Shown: positions 18,598-27,673, counted from the stretch's first letter. The stretch is DNA of 64,000 nucleotides from Paraburkholderia flava (GCF_004359985.1 NZ_SMRO01000002.1:1003135-1067134), one strand, 5' to 3'. Program-made: numbers and translations. The notes: a model not told the origin generated them from the sequence alone.

Positions 18598-20661
18598 CTA
18601 CGAACAGAACTTCGTCAGCAAACTCATCTGCGCATTGCGCGACGATTTGCCCGGACGCCGACGACGGTAGTGCCCATCGCTTTGCATCAACCACGCAGAC
18701 TGGTTATCCCCGAGAAACGCGGACAAGCCTTCGGCAATCACACGCCGCTTAAGCCGCCGGTTATTGATCGGAAACGCCACTTCCACACGCCGGAACAGAT
18801 TCCGATCCATCCAGTCCGCGCTGGACAGAAAGACCTGCTCCTTGCCGCCGTCATAGAAGTAGTAGATCCGGTGATGCTCAAGAAAGCGTCCGACGATCGA
18901 ACGCACCGTGATGTTCTCCGACAACCCCGACACACCCGGTTGCAGCGAGCACACACCACGCACAATCAAATCGATCTTCACACCCGCCTGCGAAGCTTCA
19001 TAAAGCTCGGCGATCACCGTCGGCTCAAGTAGCGCATTCATCTTCGCAACGATGCGCGCCTTCTTGCCCGCTCGCGCGTTCTCGGCCTCAGCACGAATCG
19101 CCGCAACGAGCTTCGGATGCAGCGTGAACGGCGACTGCCACAGCTCATGCAACGCGAGTTCGCCGCCGATGCCGGTCAACTGCTGGAACACGTGATGGAC
19201 GTCTTCGCAGATCTGCTGATCCGCCGTCATCAGACCGAAGTCGGTGTACAGACGCGCGGTACGCGGGTGATAGTTGCCGGTGCCGAGGTGCACGTAGCGC
19301 TTCAGCACCGACTTGCCGCCCGCCGACACGCGCCGCACGATCAGCATCATCTTCGCGTGGCACTTGTGGCCCACGACGCCGTACACCACATGCGCGCCCA
19401 CCGCCTCGAGCTGTGCAGCCCAGTTGATGTTGGTTTCCTCGTCGAAGCGCGCGAGCAGTTCGACGACCACGGTGACTTCCTTGCCGTTGCGCGCGGCCTG
19501 CATCAGCGCGTCCATCAGGGGCGAGTCGGTGCCGGTGCGATAGATGGTCTGCTTGATCGCGACGACGTTCGGATCTTTCGCCGCCTGCAGCAGCAGTTCG
19601 AGTACCGGCTGGAAGCTCTCGTACGGATGATGCAGCAGCACGTCGCCCTGATCGATCACATCGAACAGGCTCGCGCTATTGGAAACCTGCGCAGGAATCG
19701 CCGGGATGTGCGGGACGAATTTCAGATCGGGCCGGTCGACCATCTCGGGCAACTGCATCAGCCGCACGAGATTCACCGGACCATCGACGTAGTAGCAATC
19801 CTTTTCCTGCAGCGCGCTCTCGTCGAGCAGCCGGCGGGCGAGATGCGACGGTGTTTCTGCCGACACCTCGAGCCGCACCGCATTGCCCAGATGGCGTGCG
19901 GGCAGTTCGCCCTGCAGCGCGACGCGCAGGTTGGTGATTTCGTCTTCGTCGACGAACAGTTCGCTGTTGCGCGTGATGCGGAACTGGTTGCAGCTGCGCA
20001 CGACGAGATTCGGAAACAGCTCGCCGACAAAACGCTGCAGCAGCGAGCTCAGCAGCACGAAGCCATGCGGATAACCCGACAGTTCCTCCGGCATCCGCAC
20101 GAGCCGCGGCAGCGCGCGCGGCGCCTGCACAATGCCCATCAACGCCTGGCGGCCGAATGCGTCCTTGCCTTCCAGCTCGAGGACGAAGTTCAGGCTCTTG
20201 TTGAGCACGCGCGGAAACGGGTGCGCCGGATCGAGGCCGATCGGCGTGAGCACCGGCAGCAGCTCGTCGATGAAATACTGGCGCGCCCACGCGGTCTGCG
20301 CTTCGTTCCACGCTTCGGTGCCGTGGAAGTGGATGCCTTCGTGTTCGAGCGCGGGCAGCACGATCTCGTGCAGCATCGTGTATTGCCGGTGCACGAGCTT
20401 CTGCGCCCGTTCGACGACCAGGTCGTACACATGCTGCAGCGACATGCCGTCGGGCGACAGCGCGCCCGGGTTGTCGCGCATCTGCTCGTGCAGGCCGGCC
20501 ATGCGGACTTCGAAGAATTCGTCGAGGTTGCTACTGGTGATGCAGATGAAGCGCAGGCGTTCGAGCAGCGGCACGGCGGGGTCTGCAGCCTGCGCCAGCA
20601 CGCGCTCGTTGAAACCCAGAATGCCCAGCTCGCGATTGAGAAGAGGGTAGCGGTTGGACAT
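18598..20661 (-). CDS. ppk1: Polyphosphate kinase 1
   Basis: 687 residues, the normal length. It makes polyphosphate reversibly from ATP at the membrane. The autophosphorylated histidine is His435 in GHKCHAKMML, matching E. coli numbering. A second conserved His lies in RFLEHHRIYYF. The start NRYPLLNRELGILGFNERVL matches the N-terminal domain, and YVHLGTGNYHPRTARLYTDF follows the active site. The start at 20661 is chosen by homology; a GTG at 20718 is also in frame and neither has a strong ribosome site. It is divergent from ppx across a palindrome-containing promoter region. Confidence 0.95.
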   Translation of the reverse strand: MSNRYPLLNRELGILGFNERVLAQAADPAVPLLERLRFICITSSNLDEFFEVRMAGLHEQMRDNPGALSPDGMSLQHVYDLVVERAQKLVHRQYTMLHEIVLPALEHEGIHFHGTEAWNEAQTAWARQYFIDELLPVLTPIGLDPAHPFPRVLNKSLNFVLELEGKDAFGRQALMGIVQAPRALPRLVRMPEELSGYPHGFVLLSSLLQRFVGELFPNLVVRSCNQFRITRNSELFVDEDEITNLRVALQGELPARHLGNAVRLEVSAETPSHLARRLLDESALQEKDCYYVDGPVNLVRLMQLPEMVDRPDLKFVPHIPAIPAQVSNSASLFDVIDQGDVLLHHPYESFQPVLELLLQAAKDPNVVAIKQTIYRTGTDSPLMDALMQAARNGKEVTVVVELLARFDEETNINWAAQLEAVGAHVVYGVVGHKCHAKMMLIVRRVSAGGKSVLKRYVHLGTGNYHPRTARLYTDFGLMTADQQICEDVHHVFQQLTGIGGELALHELWQSPFTLHPKLVAAIRAEAENARAGKKARIVAKMNALLEPTVIAELYEASQAGVKIDLIVRGVCSLQPGVSGLSENITVRSIVGRFLEHHRIYYFYDGGKEQVFLSSADWMDRNLFRRVEVAFPINNRRLKRRVIAEGLSAFLGDNQSAWLMQSDGHYRRRRPGKSSRNAQMSLLTKFCS

Positions 20662-20735
20662 CGGCAGCGAGAAAGGAAGATCGGAAGAGGGGGTAAAGGG
20701 TCGCTCGGAAACTCTCACAGATCGATGAAATTTTT

Positions 20736-20793
20736 ATGACATTCGGAATGTCATAAATTTTACGCCGTATTCGTGCTTTGTCTTAATTAAGAC
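20736..20793. promoter_or_regulatory. Two palindromes in the ppk1-ppx divergent promoter region
   Basis: ATGACATTC/GAATGTCAT around a central G (20736-20754) is a perfect 19-bp dyad. GTCTTAATTAAGAC (20780-20793) is a perfect 14-bp palindrome. The TGTCATAAA part resembles one half of a Pho box, but a full second half is not convincing. Both lie between the divergent starts and could be operators. Confidence 0.45.
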
Positions 20794-20913
20794 GCAGTGC
20801 GATGTGACGATAAGGCACTCAATCCCCCCGAGAGTGACATCGTGAGGTCCAGTCCGCTTAGAATGGCGACTTTAAATAGCGCCGCAACCGGTCAGATGGC
20901 GGCGCTCGCGCGT

Positions 20914-22449
20914 ATGGAGTCCGCCCAATCGATGGTCAAATCTTCGCAACTCCTCGCCGCAGTCGATCTCGGTTCGAACAGCTTCCGGCTGATCGTCGGC
21001 CGGATCGAGGAAACCGACGCAGGCAGCCAGATCTACCAGGTGGACGCGCTCCGCGAGTCCGTGCGGCTGGCGGCCGGCCTCGGGCGGGACAAGTTGCTCG
21101 ACCGCGCGTCGCAGGTGCGGGGTTGGGATGCGCTGAAGCGTTTCGGCGAACGTCTGCGCGATTTCCATCCGGATCATGTGCGGGCGGTCGCAACCAACAC
21201 GCTGCGCGTCGCGAAGAATGCCGGCGAATTTCTCGTCGAGGCCCAGGCGGCGCTCGGCTTCCCGATCGAAGTGATCGCCGGGCGGGAAGAGGCGCGGCTG
21301 ATCTACGCGGGCGCGGCGCATTCGGTGCCGGCGAGCGCGGGCAAGCGGCTGGTGGTCGACATCGGCGGCGGCTCGACGGAATTCATCATCGGTTCGCACT
21401 ACACGCCGATCAAGATGGAAAGCCTGTACATCGGCTGCGTGAGTCATAGCCGCGCATTCTTCCCAGCCGGCAACGTCGACGAATACACGATGCGTCAGGC
21501 CGAACTCGCGGCCACGCGCGAAATCCAGATCATCTCGAACGAATACCGCAAGACCGGCTGGGAGCAGGCGATCGGCTCGTCGGGCACCGCGCGCGCGCTG
21601 GCCGAACTCGTCGAGGCGAACGGCTTCAACGATCCGGGCATCACGCACGGCATCTCGCGCGGCGGCCTCGAAAAGCTGCGACGCGCGCTGATCAAGGCGG
21701 AGAACGTGAACCGGCTGAAGCTCGTCGCGCTGAAGTCGGATCGCATACCAGTGCTGGCGGGCGGGCTGTCCATCATGCTCGCGGTCTTCGACGAACTCGG
21801 CATCGACTATGTCGACACCACCGACGGCGCGCTGCGTCTCGGCGTGCTGTACGACCTGCTCGGCCGTTCGCAGCACGAAGACATGCGGACCGTGACCGTC
21901 GAAGGATTCATGCGACGTTACGGGATCGATCGCGCGCAGGCCGCGCGGATCGGCGAACTCGCGATCCGTTTCTACGATCAGTTCGACGAACCCGATGCGG
22001 AACGTCGCACTGAAAACCGGATGTTTATCGGCTGGGCGGCCGCGTTGCACGAGATCGGCCTGTCGATCTCGCACAGCGCGTATCACAAGCACTCGGCATA
22101 TATCGCCAGCAACGCGGACATGCCCGGCTTTTCGCGCACCGACCAGGCGCGCCTCGCCGCGCTGGTGCTGGGCCATGCGGGCAAGCTCGGCAAGCTGTCG
22201 CAGACACGCGACGTCGAATGGCCGCTGCTGTTCTGTCTGCGCCTTGCATCGCTGCTGTGCCGTCGCCGTGCGGACGTCGGGCTGCCCGGCATTCGCGTCG
22301 CTCAAGCTGCGGGCGGCTACGAAGTGCGGCTGCCGCACGAGTGGGTCGAGAACAATCCGCTGACCGATTACAACCTGATCCAGGAAGCGGCGGAGTGGGA
22401 GAAGGTCGGGATTCCGTATCGGGTGGTGTATACGGACAAGGACGACTAG
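20914..22449 (+). CDS. ppx: Exopolyphosphatase (Ppx/GppA family)
   Basis: 511 residues from the chosen ATG, which matches the usual Ppx length of about 510. It hydrolyses terminal phosphates of polyphosphate (or pppGpp). Two ASKHA-fold phosphate motifs are clear: LLAAVDLGSNSFRLIVG near the N-terminus and RLVVDIGGGSTEFIIG about 130 residues later. The C-terminal half is an HD-like helical domain. Several in-frame Met codons (20863, 20914, 20932) are possible and none has a strong ribosome site. Divergent pairing with ppk1 places opposing enzymes under one intergenic control region. Confidence 0.9.
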   Translation: MESAQSMVKSSQLLAAVDLGSNSFRLIVGRIEETDAGSQIYQVDALRESVRLAAGLGRDKLLDRASQVRGWDALKRFGERLRDFHPDHVRAVATNTLRVAKNAGEFLVEAQAALGFPIEVIAGREEARLIYAGAAHSVPASAGKRLVVDIGGGSTEFIIGSHYTPIKMESLYIGCVSHSRAFFPAGNVDEYTMRQAELAATREIQIISNEYRKTGWEQAIGSSGTARALAELVEANGFNDPGITHGISRGGLEKLRRALIKAENVNRLKLVALKSDRIPVLAGGLSIMLAVFDELGIDYVDTTDGALRLGVLYDLLGRSQHEDMRTVTVEGFMRRYGIDRAQAARIGELAIRFYDQFDEPDAERRTENRMFIGWAAALHEIGLSISHSAYHKHSAYIASNADMPGFSRTDQARLAALVLGHAGKLGKLSQTRDVEWPLLFCLRLASLLCRRRADVGLPGIRVAQAAGGYEVRLPHEWVENNPLTDYNLIQEAAEWEKVGIPYRVVYTDKDD

Positions 22450-22500
22450 CGGGCCGGTTGGTGCGACGGCTACGGTCGGCTGCATGCTGCATGTGAAATG

Positions 22501-22537
22501 AAGAAGCCCGGCGGTGTTTTCGCCGGGCTTCTTTTTT
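22501..22537. terminator. Terminator between ppx and the acyltransferase gene
   Basis: AAGAAGCCCGGCG pairs with CGCCGGGCTTCTT across a 7-nt loop and is followed by more Ts. The arms are A-rich at 5' and T-rich at 3', so it can act in both directions between these convergent genes. Confidence 0.88.
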
Positions 22538-22598
22538 GGTGGCTTGCTGGCGTCAGTGCTGGCTCGCGATCGCCGCGCGCCTGACGCCCAACGCATCA

Positions 22599-23414
22599 TC
22601 ACAGCACGTCGCCGAGGAAGTGCCGCGCATAGCGCGCGTTGATGTCGGACAGACGGAACAGCGTGAGAAAGTCTGCTGTGTTGAAGTCGGGATCCCAGGC
22701 GGGTGCGCCGCAGATCTTCGCGCCGAGCCGCAGGTAGCCCTTGATCAGCAGCGGCGGGGCGACGTCGGCGCCGGTGCGCAACTCGTCGACGGGCAGCGGT
22801 GTATGCGGGAACGCGCGATATTCGGGCGCCGTCAACGCGTTGTCGCGCAGCGAGCAGTACAGGTTGGCCGCGAAGTGGCCGCCGTCGGCCATCGCGACGC
22901 TCGCACAGCCGAGCATCGTTTCGTAGCCGTTGTGGCGCATGTACGAACCGAGACCGGCCCACAGCGACATGATCACCGAGCCGCTGCGGTAGTCGGGGTG
23001 CACACACGAACGGCCGACTTCGACCATCTTCGGACGCAGGTGCGTGAGACGCGACAGATCGAATTCGCTTTCCGCATACAGACGCCCGATGCGCGCGGCC
23101 TGATGCGGCGGCAGCACGCGATACGTGCCGACCACTTTCAGCGTGTCGAGGTCGCGGACGAGCAGGTGGTCGCAGTACGCATCGAATGCATCGACGTCGA
23201 GGCCGGCCGGGCCCGTGAGACGGGCGCCCATTTCATCGGCGAAAACGCGGAAGCGCAGGCGCTGGGCTTCACGAAGCTCTTCGTCGCTGCGCGCCCATGC
23301 AACTTGCAGGCGATGTTGCGCGGTGACGGTTTCTTCGGCGCGGGGCAGACGGCGACGCGGCTCCAGCGGGAGAATCGAGGCGAGGGGCAGGGTAGGCGTC
23401 GGCAGTTCTCGCAT
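22599..23414 (-). CDS. olsB: GNAT N-acyltransferase, OlsB-like
   Basis: 271 residues. The family (Acetyltransf_5, haemolysin-like/OlsB) is indicated by AQRLRFRVFADEMGAR, DAYCDHLLVRD, VVGTYRVLPP and EVGRSCVHPDYRSGSVIMSLW. Members such as OlsB attach a 3-hydroxyacyl chain to ornithine, giving the precursor of ornithine lipids in the inner membrane, which are typical of Burkholderia under phosphate limitation. Proximity to ppk1/ppx fits a phosphate-related theme but is not proof. The ATG at 23414 follows AAGGAA; a longer frame extends upstream without support. Confidence 0.75.
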   Translation of the reverse strand: MRELPTPTLPLASILPLEPRRRLPRAEETVTAQHRLQVAWARSDEELREAQRLRFRVFADEMGARLTGPAGLDVDAFDAYCDHLLVRDLDTLKVVGTYRVLPPHQAARIGRLYAESEFDLSRLTHLRPKMVEVGRSCVHPDYRSGSVIMSLWAGLGSYMRHNGYETMLGCASVAMADGGHFAANLYCSLRDNALTAPEYRAFPHTPLPVDELRTGADVAPPLLIKGYLRLGAKICGAPAWDPDFNTADFLTLFRLSDINARYARHFLGDVL

Positions 23415-23599
23415 GTGGCGTTCCTTGGTGAAAAAGGTGGGCTGCACTTTTTCGCCAATGTAGTAATGGCCAGTGACGCTCGCATGGCAATGGGATGACG
23501 ATTCGATGACGTGTCGTAAGCTTGACGTGTCGCGCATGCAGGCGGCATGCGGGTTTCCGGGTGGTTTCCTGGTGGTTGGCAGGTCGTTGCGGTTTGTCG

Positions 23600-24058
23600 T
23601 CAGATCAGGTCCGGCGAGATCGCCGCGCGCAGGACAGCCTGTCCGTCGCCGAGCCGGTCGCGGCTTTCTATCCACCAGATGCCCGCCTTCTTGACCGGCC
23701 AGCTCGCGCCGCTACCGGCGAGAAGCCGCGCGACGACGTGACCGAGCGTCGGCTGATGGCCAACCACGACGACGGTGCCCGCGATCCCGTCGGGCCAGCC
23801 GGCTGCCTCGAGCACGGCGGTCGCGCTTGCATCGGGCGCGATCTCGCGAATCACACGGTATTGATCGGTCAGCGATTCCGCTGTCTGTATCGTGCGCGCC
23901 GCCGGGCTCGCCAGAATCACCGCATCGGCCTCGATGCGGGCACGTAGCCACTTCGCGGCGTTCTGCGCCTGCTTGCGGCCGCGCGCGGTGAGCTGGCGGG
24001 CTAGATCGCTCGACGCGATGTCTTCGGCTTCGGCGTGACGCCAGAGGATGAGGTTCAT
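23600..24058 (-). CDS. sixA: Phosphohistidine phosphatase SixA
   Basis: 152 residues, histidine phosphatase superfamily. The catalytic motif is LWRHAEAED with Arg7/His8 at the same position as E. coli SixA. The second-half histidine is in VVVVGHQPTLGHVV. SixA removes phosphate from phosphohistidine in phosphorelay or nitrogen-PTS proteins in the cytoplasm. AAGGAGA precedes the ATG at 24058. It is separated from the acyltransferase gene by about 185 bp and has its own promoter or reads on into it. Confidence 0.87.
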   Translation of the reverse strand: MNLILWRHAEAEDIASSDLARQLTARGRKQAQNAAKWLRARIEADAVILASPAARTIQTAESLTDQYRVIREIAPDASATAVLEAAGWPDGIAGTVVVVGHQPTLGHVVARLLAGSGASWPVKKAGIWWIESRDRLGDGQAVLRAAISPDLI

Positions 24059-24245
24059 CGGCTGTCTCCTTGTTTGTACGCGAGCGCGTGTGAGCTTCTG
24101 CGGTTCGCTAGCGGTTTGCTGTTCACGGGTGGACCGGAGTCCGCTGCGCACGTTCATTTGCGATCGCGCAACCCGTCAGTGAATTATCGTCCCGCGACAT
24201 GGATTTGACGGCGGACCACGAACCCAGTTAGAATCGCCGATTCGT

Positions 24246-24322
24246 CGGAGCGTAGCGCAGCCTGGTAGCGCATCTGATTTGGGATCAGAGGGTCGTAGGT
24301 TCGAATCCTATCGCTCCGACCA
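24246..24322 (+). tRNA. tRNA-Pro (anticodon TGG)
   Basis: 77 nt including encoded CCA. Acceptor stem CGGAGCG/CGCTCCG, anticodon stem CTGA/TCAG around loop TTTGGGA, T-loop GTTCGAATC. All cloverleaf stems pair. Confidence 0.97.
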
Positions 24323-24334
24323 CGAAAAAAGCAG

Positions 24335-24371
24335 AAGGGCCCACGGTGTTTTGCCGTGGGCCCTTTTCTTT
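24335..24371 (+). terminator. Terminator of tRNA-Pro
   Basis: AAGGGCCCACGG pairs with CCGTGGGCCCTT and is followed by TTCTTTT, starting 13 bp after the tRNA. Confidence 0.9.
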
Positions 24372-25034
24372 TGCTTCGATGCTTTTGTTCTGTGCTGCTT
24401 CGATGGGGTTCACGTGCGGTTCATCGACTCGATCGGTGTGCGGTGGGCGATCGTTTGTTCTTCTTGTTCGCAACGCGGTGCGCGCGACGTGTGTATCGGC
24501 GGCGGAAGCATCCGTAGTGCTGCCGCGATTGCGGTGCGCCCGTCAATGGCCGTTGAGCGAAGCCGCCTTCACCCATTCCTTTCAAATTAATTCCATTAAA
24601 TTTCTTATTCGTAATTATTGAAAATGGAAATTGTAAGTGTTCTAAAAGACACATCTAGAGCGTTTATTCGAAATTCTCAGGGCGATTGATAACTGATTCG
24701 AATGCCTAATTAAATTGAGAGAAAGTGAGCTTTCGCGTGCCGAGCTTCTCCGTCGCCAAAGCACATCTTTACAGTTCACCAATCTGGCGCATACGCCCTG
24801 TAAACAAGGCGCAGAGCCGCTCAGTCAGGCCTTCCGGCCGTCGCGTTCCAACGTTTCCGCGTCCGTCGAAATAGGTGCACGCCGCTGCAATCCGAACGCA
24901 TTCGATCCTCCAACGTCTTCACGGACGATTGACAAAATCCGTTCCATATTTGCTTTCAAATTTATAACCGGCCGGCTCAAGACTGCAAAAAAGTTTATTC
25001 CGGGCAAACTTCTTTTGCTCCCATCAAAAAAAGT

Positions 25035-25064
25035 TTGACCTTTGATTTTTTGTCCTGCTATCGT
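25035..25064 (+). promoter_or_regulatory. Candidate sigma-70 promoter upstream of tonB
   Basis: TTGACC at 25035 and TATCGT at 25059 with an 18-bp spacer. It would give a leader of about 350 nt. A second AT-rich element at 25161-25177 (shared with the TonB-receptor promoter region) lies closer to the gene. Confidence 0.35.
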
Positions 25065-25160
25065 CGCCTCCCATGACGAACGGCCCACCCCTCAGGGGAG
25101 GGAACAGTCGCCGGACGCGGACCCCACGATCAGTTTCTCGAAGCGTGACCGCAGCCATAT

Positions 25161-25177
25161 TTATAAATTAGTAATCC
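25161..25177 (+). promoter_or_regulatory. AT-rich element shared with the receptor upstream region
   Basis: The 17-mer starting TTATAAATTAGTA matches 15 of 17 bases of the element at 30277-30293 upstream of the TonB-dependent receptor gene. It may be a promoter -10 region or an operator shared by the two units. Confidence 0.35.
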
Positions 25178-25420
25178 TGTCTATCAGGGTTTGTGCGGAC
25201 CTGTAAATCGCGAGACGCCGATTGTTATCGACGCTCGGCGATGGACCGGGCATCGCACGGTGGGATGCGTGGAGCGAGACGTTGCCGATGTGAATCTACG
25301 GCATAAGTTTCGTACTCCAAAATATATGCGATATGACTTTCGATCGACCCGAAGCACGGATGTTGCGTACATGACGCGTTGCAGCGGTCGACGAAACGAA
25401 CGGTTCGCGCTTGAGGAGCA

Positions 25421-26125
25421 ATGGCAGGCATGAAAGTCGAAGGGCAACTACCTGCAGTTACCGCCCGGGTCGATCGTCCGGGGCGTCCGCGCGAGTTCGG
25501 TCGCAAGCAGCAGAGTCCCATGCGCCGCTTTGGCGGCATCGGTGCGGTTCTGCTGCTGCACATCGTGCTGATCTACGCACTTCTCAACGGTCTCGCGACG
25601 AAGGTCGTGCAGGTCATCCAGCATCCGATCGAAACCAAGATCATCGAGCCGGTGAAGCCACCGCCACCGCCGCCGATTCCTACGGTCCAGTTGCCGCCGC
25701 CGAAGTTCGCACCGCCGCCGCCGCCGTTCGTGCCGCCGCCCGAGGTGCCGGTGCAGGCGCCGCCGCAACAGACCATTACTCACCAGGCCACGCCCGTCGT
25801 ATCGGCGCCGGCAGTACCCGCACCCGTTGCGGCGACGCCTGCGAAGGCGCCGAGCACGGAAGTGGGCGTGGTGTGTCCGAATTCCGATCAGATCCGTTCG
25901 TCGATTCGCTATCCGAAGGAAGCGCAGGAAAACAACGTGACGGGCGATGTCCTCATTGAGTTTGTCGTCGATCCGCAGGGTCACGTGACGAATGAGCACG
26001 TCGCGAAGTCCTCCGAGGACTCGTCGCTGGATCGCGCAGCATTCAACGCAGTCAAGCAGTTCAATTGCATTTCGCAAGGCCAGGCTGTTCGTGTGCAGGT
26101 TCCGTTCTCGTTCAACCTGAATTGA
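25421..26125 (+). CDS. tonB: TonB energy-transducing protein
   Basis: 234 residues. N-terminal cytoplasmic part, one membrane anchor (about 40-60, GAVLLLHIVLIYALL), a periplasm-spanning proline-rich arm (about 77-115) and the TonB C-terminal domain (about 150-234) with RYPKEAQENNVTGDVLIEFVVDPQGHV. It couples the proton motive force, via ExbB/ExbD, to outer-membrane receptors. GAGGAG precedes the ATG. It heads a tonB-exbB-exbD-exbD unit, the same order as known in Xanthomonas campestris. Two Cys in the C-terminal domain (VVCPNSD and FNCIS) could form a disulfide. Confidence 0.93.
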   Translation: MAGMKVEGQLPAVTARVDRPGRPREFGRKQQSPMRRFGGIGAVLLLHIVLIYALLNGLATKVVQVIQHPIETKIIEPVKPPPPPPIPTVQLPPPKFAPPPPPFVPPPEVPVQAPPQQTITHQATPVVSAPAVPAPVAATPAKAPSTEVGVVCPNSDQIRSSIRYPKEAQENNVTGDVLIEFVVDPQGHVTNEHVAKSSEDSSLDRAAFNAVKQFNCISQGQAVRVQVPFSFNLN

Positions 26126-26200
26126 GCACACTGGTCGTACGGTACCGGTAGCGATGTATTAGTCCGGATTTACAAGTTCAACGAATGAACTGGAGCAGGT

Positions 26201-27100
26201 ATGAAGACGCGTACTCTAGCCGCGCTGGCGGCAAGCATGTTGATCGCTGTAACCTCGGTGGGCACGCTCATCGCACCGCAGCTTGCCCACGCGCAGGCCA
26301 GTGATGCGGCGGCGACCGCCTCCGCCGTGACGGCAGCGCCGCAGACTGCACAGGCCGCGGCGCCGGCGGCGGACCAGCCGGTGCCGCCACCCGCGCCGGC
26401 AACCTCGGAGACGGTGACCAACCCGTATGGGCTCGGTGCGTTGTGGAAGAACGGCGACTTCGTCGCGCGTTTCGTGCTGATCCTGCTGGTGCTCATGTCG
26501 ATGGGTAGCTGGTACATCATGATCACCAAGTTCTTCGAGCAGTTCCGTGCAAACCGTCGCGCAAAGAGCGCCGACGAACAATTGTGGACCGCCCCGTCGC
26601 TGACCGAAGGCGCGAAGCTGCTCGATGAATCGTCGCCGTTCCGCTTCATCGCCGAAACCGCGATCGAAGCCGGTGAACATCATGACGAAGCGCTGCTCGA
26701 AGCGGTCGATCGCAACACGTGGATCGATACGTCGGTCGAGCGTGCGATCACCAGCGTATCGAATCGATTGCAGGACGGTTTGGCCTTCCTCGGTACGGTC
26801 GGGTCGACGGCACCGTTCGTCGGATTGTTCGGTACCGTGTGGGGGATTTATCACGCGTTGACGGCAATCGGTATCGCCGGGCAGGCTTCGATCGATAAGG
26901 TCGCAGGCCCCGTCGGCGAAGCGCTGATCATGACGGCGATCGGTCTCGCCGTCGCGGTGCCCGCTGTGCTCGGCTACAACTTCCTCGTTCGCCGCAACAA
27001 GTCCGTGATGGAACGCGTCCGCACGTTCGGCGCGCAACTGCATACGGTTCTGCTCGCCGGGACGAAGCGGTCGGCGCGTCAGGCATCGCTGGCTCAATAA
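26201..27100 (+). CDS. exbB: ExbB proton-channel subunit
   Basis: 299 residues of the MotA/TolQ/ExbB family. A cleavable signal ends near LAHA/QAS (about 31). An Ala/Pro-rich periplasmic segment follows, then three membrane helices: FVARFVLILLVLMSMGSWYIM, the segment with GSTAPFVGLFGTVWGIYHAL (the family hallmark) and IGLAVAVPAVLGYNFLVRR. With ExbD it forms the inner-membrane motor that energises TonB. GGAGCAGGT lies upstream of the ATG. A cleavable N-terminal extension of this type is found in several ExbB proteins. Confidence 0.93.
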   Translation: MKTRTLAALAASMLIAVTSVGTLIAPQLAHAQASDAAATASAVTAAPQTAQAAAPAADQPVPPPAPATSETVTNPYGLGALWKNGDFVARFVLILLVLMSMGSWYIMITKFFEQFRANRRAKSADEQLWTAPSLTEGAKLLDESSPFRFIAETAIEAGEHHDEALLEAVDRNTWIDTSVERAITSVSNRLQDGLAFLGTVGSTAPFVGLFGTVWGIYHALTAIGIAGQASIDKVAGPVGEALIMTAIGLAVAVPAVLGYNFLVRRNKSVMERVRTFGAQLHTVLLAGTKRSARQASLAQ

Positions 27101-27112
27101 GCGGAGTCGATC

Positions 27113-27538
27113 ATGGCGATGAGCGTGGGGCAGGAAGGCGATAGCGACGAGGTGATTTCCAGCATCAACACTACGCCGCTCGTCGACGTGATGCTGGTGC
27201 TGCTGATCATCTTCCTGATCACGATTCCGGTGGTCACGCACACGGTGCCGGTGCAGTTGCCGAAGGAAACGATCCAGCCGCTGCAGACGACGCCGAAGAG
27301 CATCGTGATCGCGGTGAACCGCGACGGCGATTTCTTCTGGAACGAGAAGCTCATCGATGCGCCGACGCTGCTGACCCAGCTGAAAACCGTTTCGGTGATG
27401 ATGCCGCAACCGGAAGTGCACGTTCGCGGCGACCAGAACACGCGTTATGAATTTATCGGTCGCGTGATTACTGCCTGCGAACGGGCGGGTATTGCGAAGG
27501 TTTCGTTTATCACGGAGCCGCCGGCGCGTGGTGGGTAG
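27113..27538 (+). CDS. exbD: ExbD motor subunit, first copy
   Basis: 141 residues. Short cytoplasmic tail, a single membrane helix (about 22-44) starting TTPLVDVMLVLLIIFLI with the essential proton-carrying Asp at residue 25 (the same number as in E. coli ExbD), then a periplasmic domain. It follows exbB by 12 bp. It pairs with ExbB to energise TonB. Confidence 0.93.
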   Translation: MAMSVGQEGDSDEVISSINTTPLVDVMLVLLIIFLITIPVVTHTVPVQLPKETIQPLQTTPKSIVIAVNRDGDFFWNEKLIDAPTLLTQLKTVSVMMPQPEVHVRGDQNTRYEFIGRVITACERAGIAKVSFITEPPARGG

Positions 27539-27550
27539 TTGAGGTCGAGC

Positions 27551-27657
27551 GCCTGAGTAAGCGCTAAAGCGCTAAGTGGGGCCGACCGCCTGAGTAAGTG
27601 CTGAAGCACTAACTCAGGCATGGGATGGGACTAAGTGCTAAAGCACTAAGTCCCATC
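27551..27657. repeat. Three related hairpin elements between the two exbD genes
   Basis: Three tandem stem-loops share an AG(T/C)GCT-loop-AGC(A/G)CT core. The second (27588-27619) has outer arms GCCTGAGT/ACTCAGGC. The third (27624-27657) has different arms, GATGGGACT/AGTCCCATC. Both keep an internal A-A mismatch at the same place. The first (27551-27580) has the same left arm as the second but a degenerate right arm. Base changes are compensatory, so the structure appears to be selected. Confidence 0.8.
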
Positions 27658-27673
27658 GACAGGAGAAAACAAC

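Larger units (their letters stand above)
24372..25420. other. AT-rich intergenic region before tonB
   Basis: About 1 kb. The part from roughly 24570 to 25070 is clearly richer in A and T than its surroundings. No integrase, repeat of the tRNA end, or credible gene is visible. It could be decayed accessory DNA inserted next to the tRNA, or a long regulatory leader for the tonB operon. Confidence 0.4.

Noticed and set aside
20797..20913. Longer N-terminus for ppx
   Set aside because: Would place 39 extra residues before the conserved start and overlap the control region; the shorter form matches the family length.
24285..24473. Minus-strand frame ending GAIGFEPTTL over tRNA-Pro
   Set aside because: This is the familiar spurious translation of the antisense strand of a tRNA; no ribosome site.
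24246..25420. Integrative element at tRNA-Pro
   Set aside because: No integrase and no repeat of the tRNA 3' end was found in the following kilobase.
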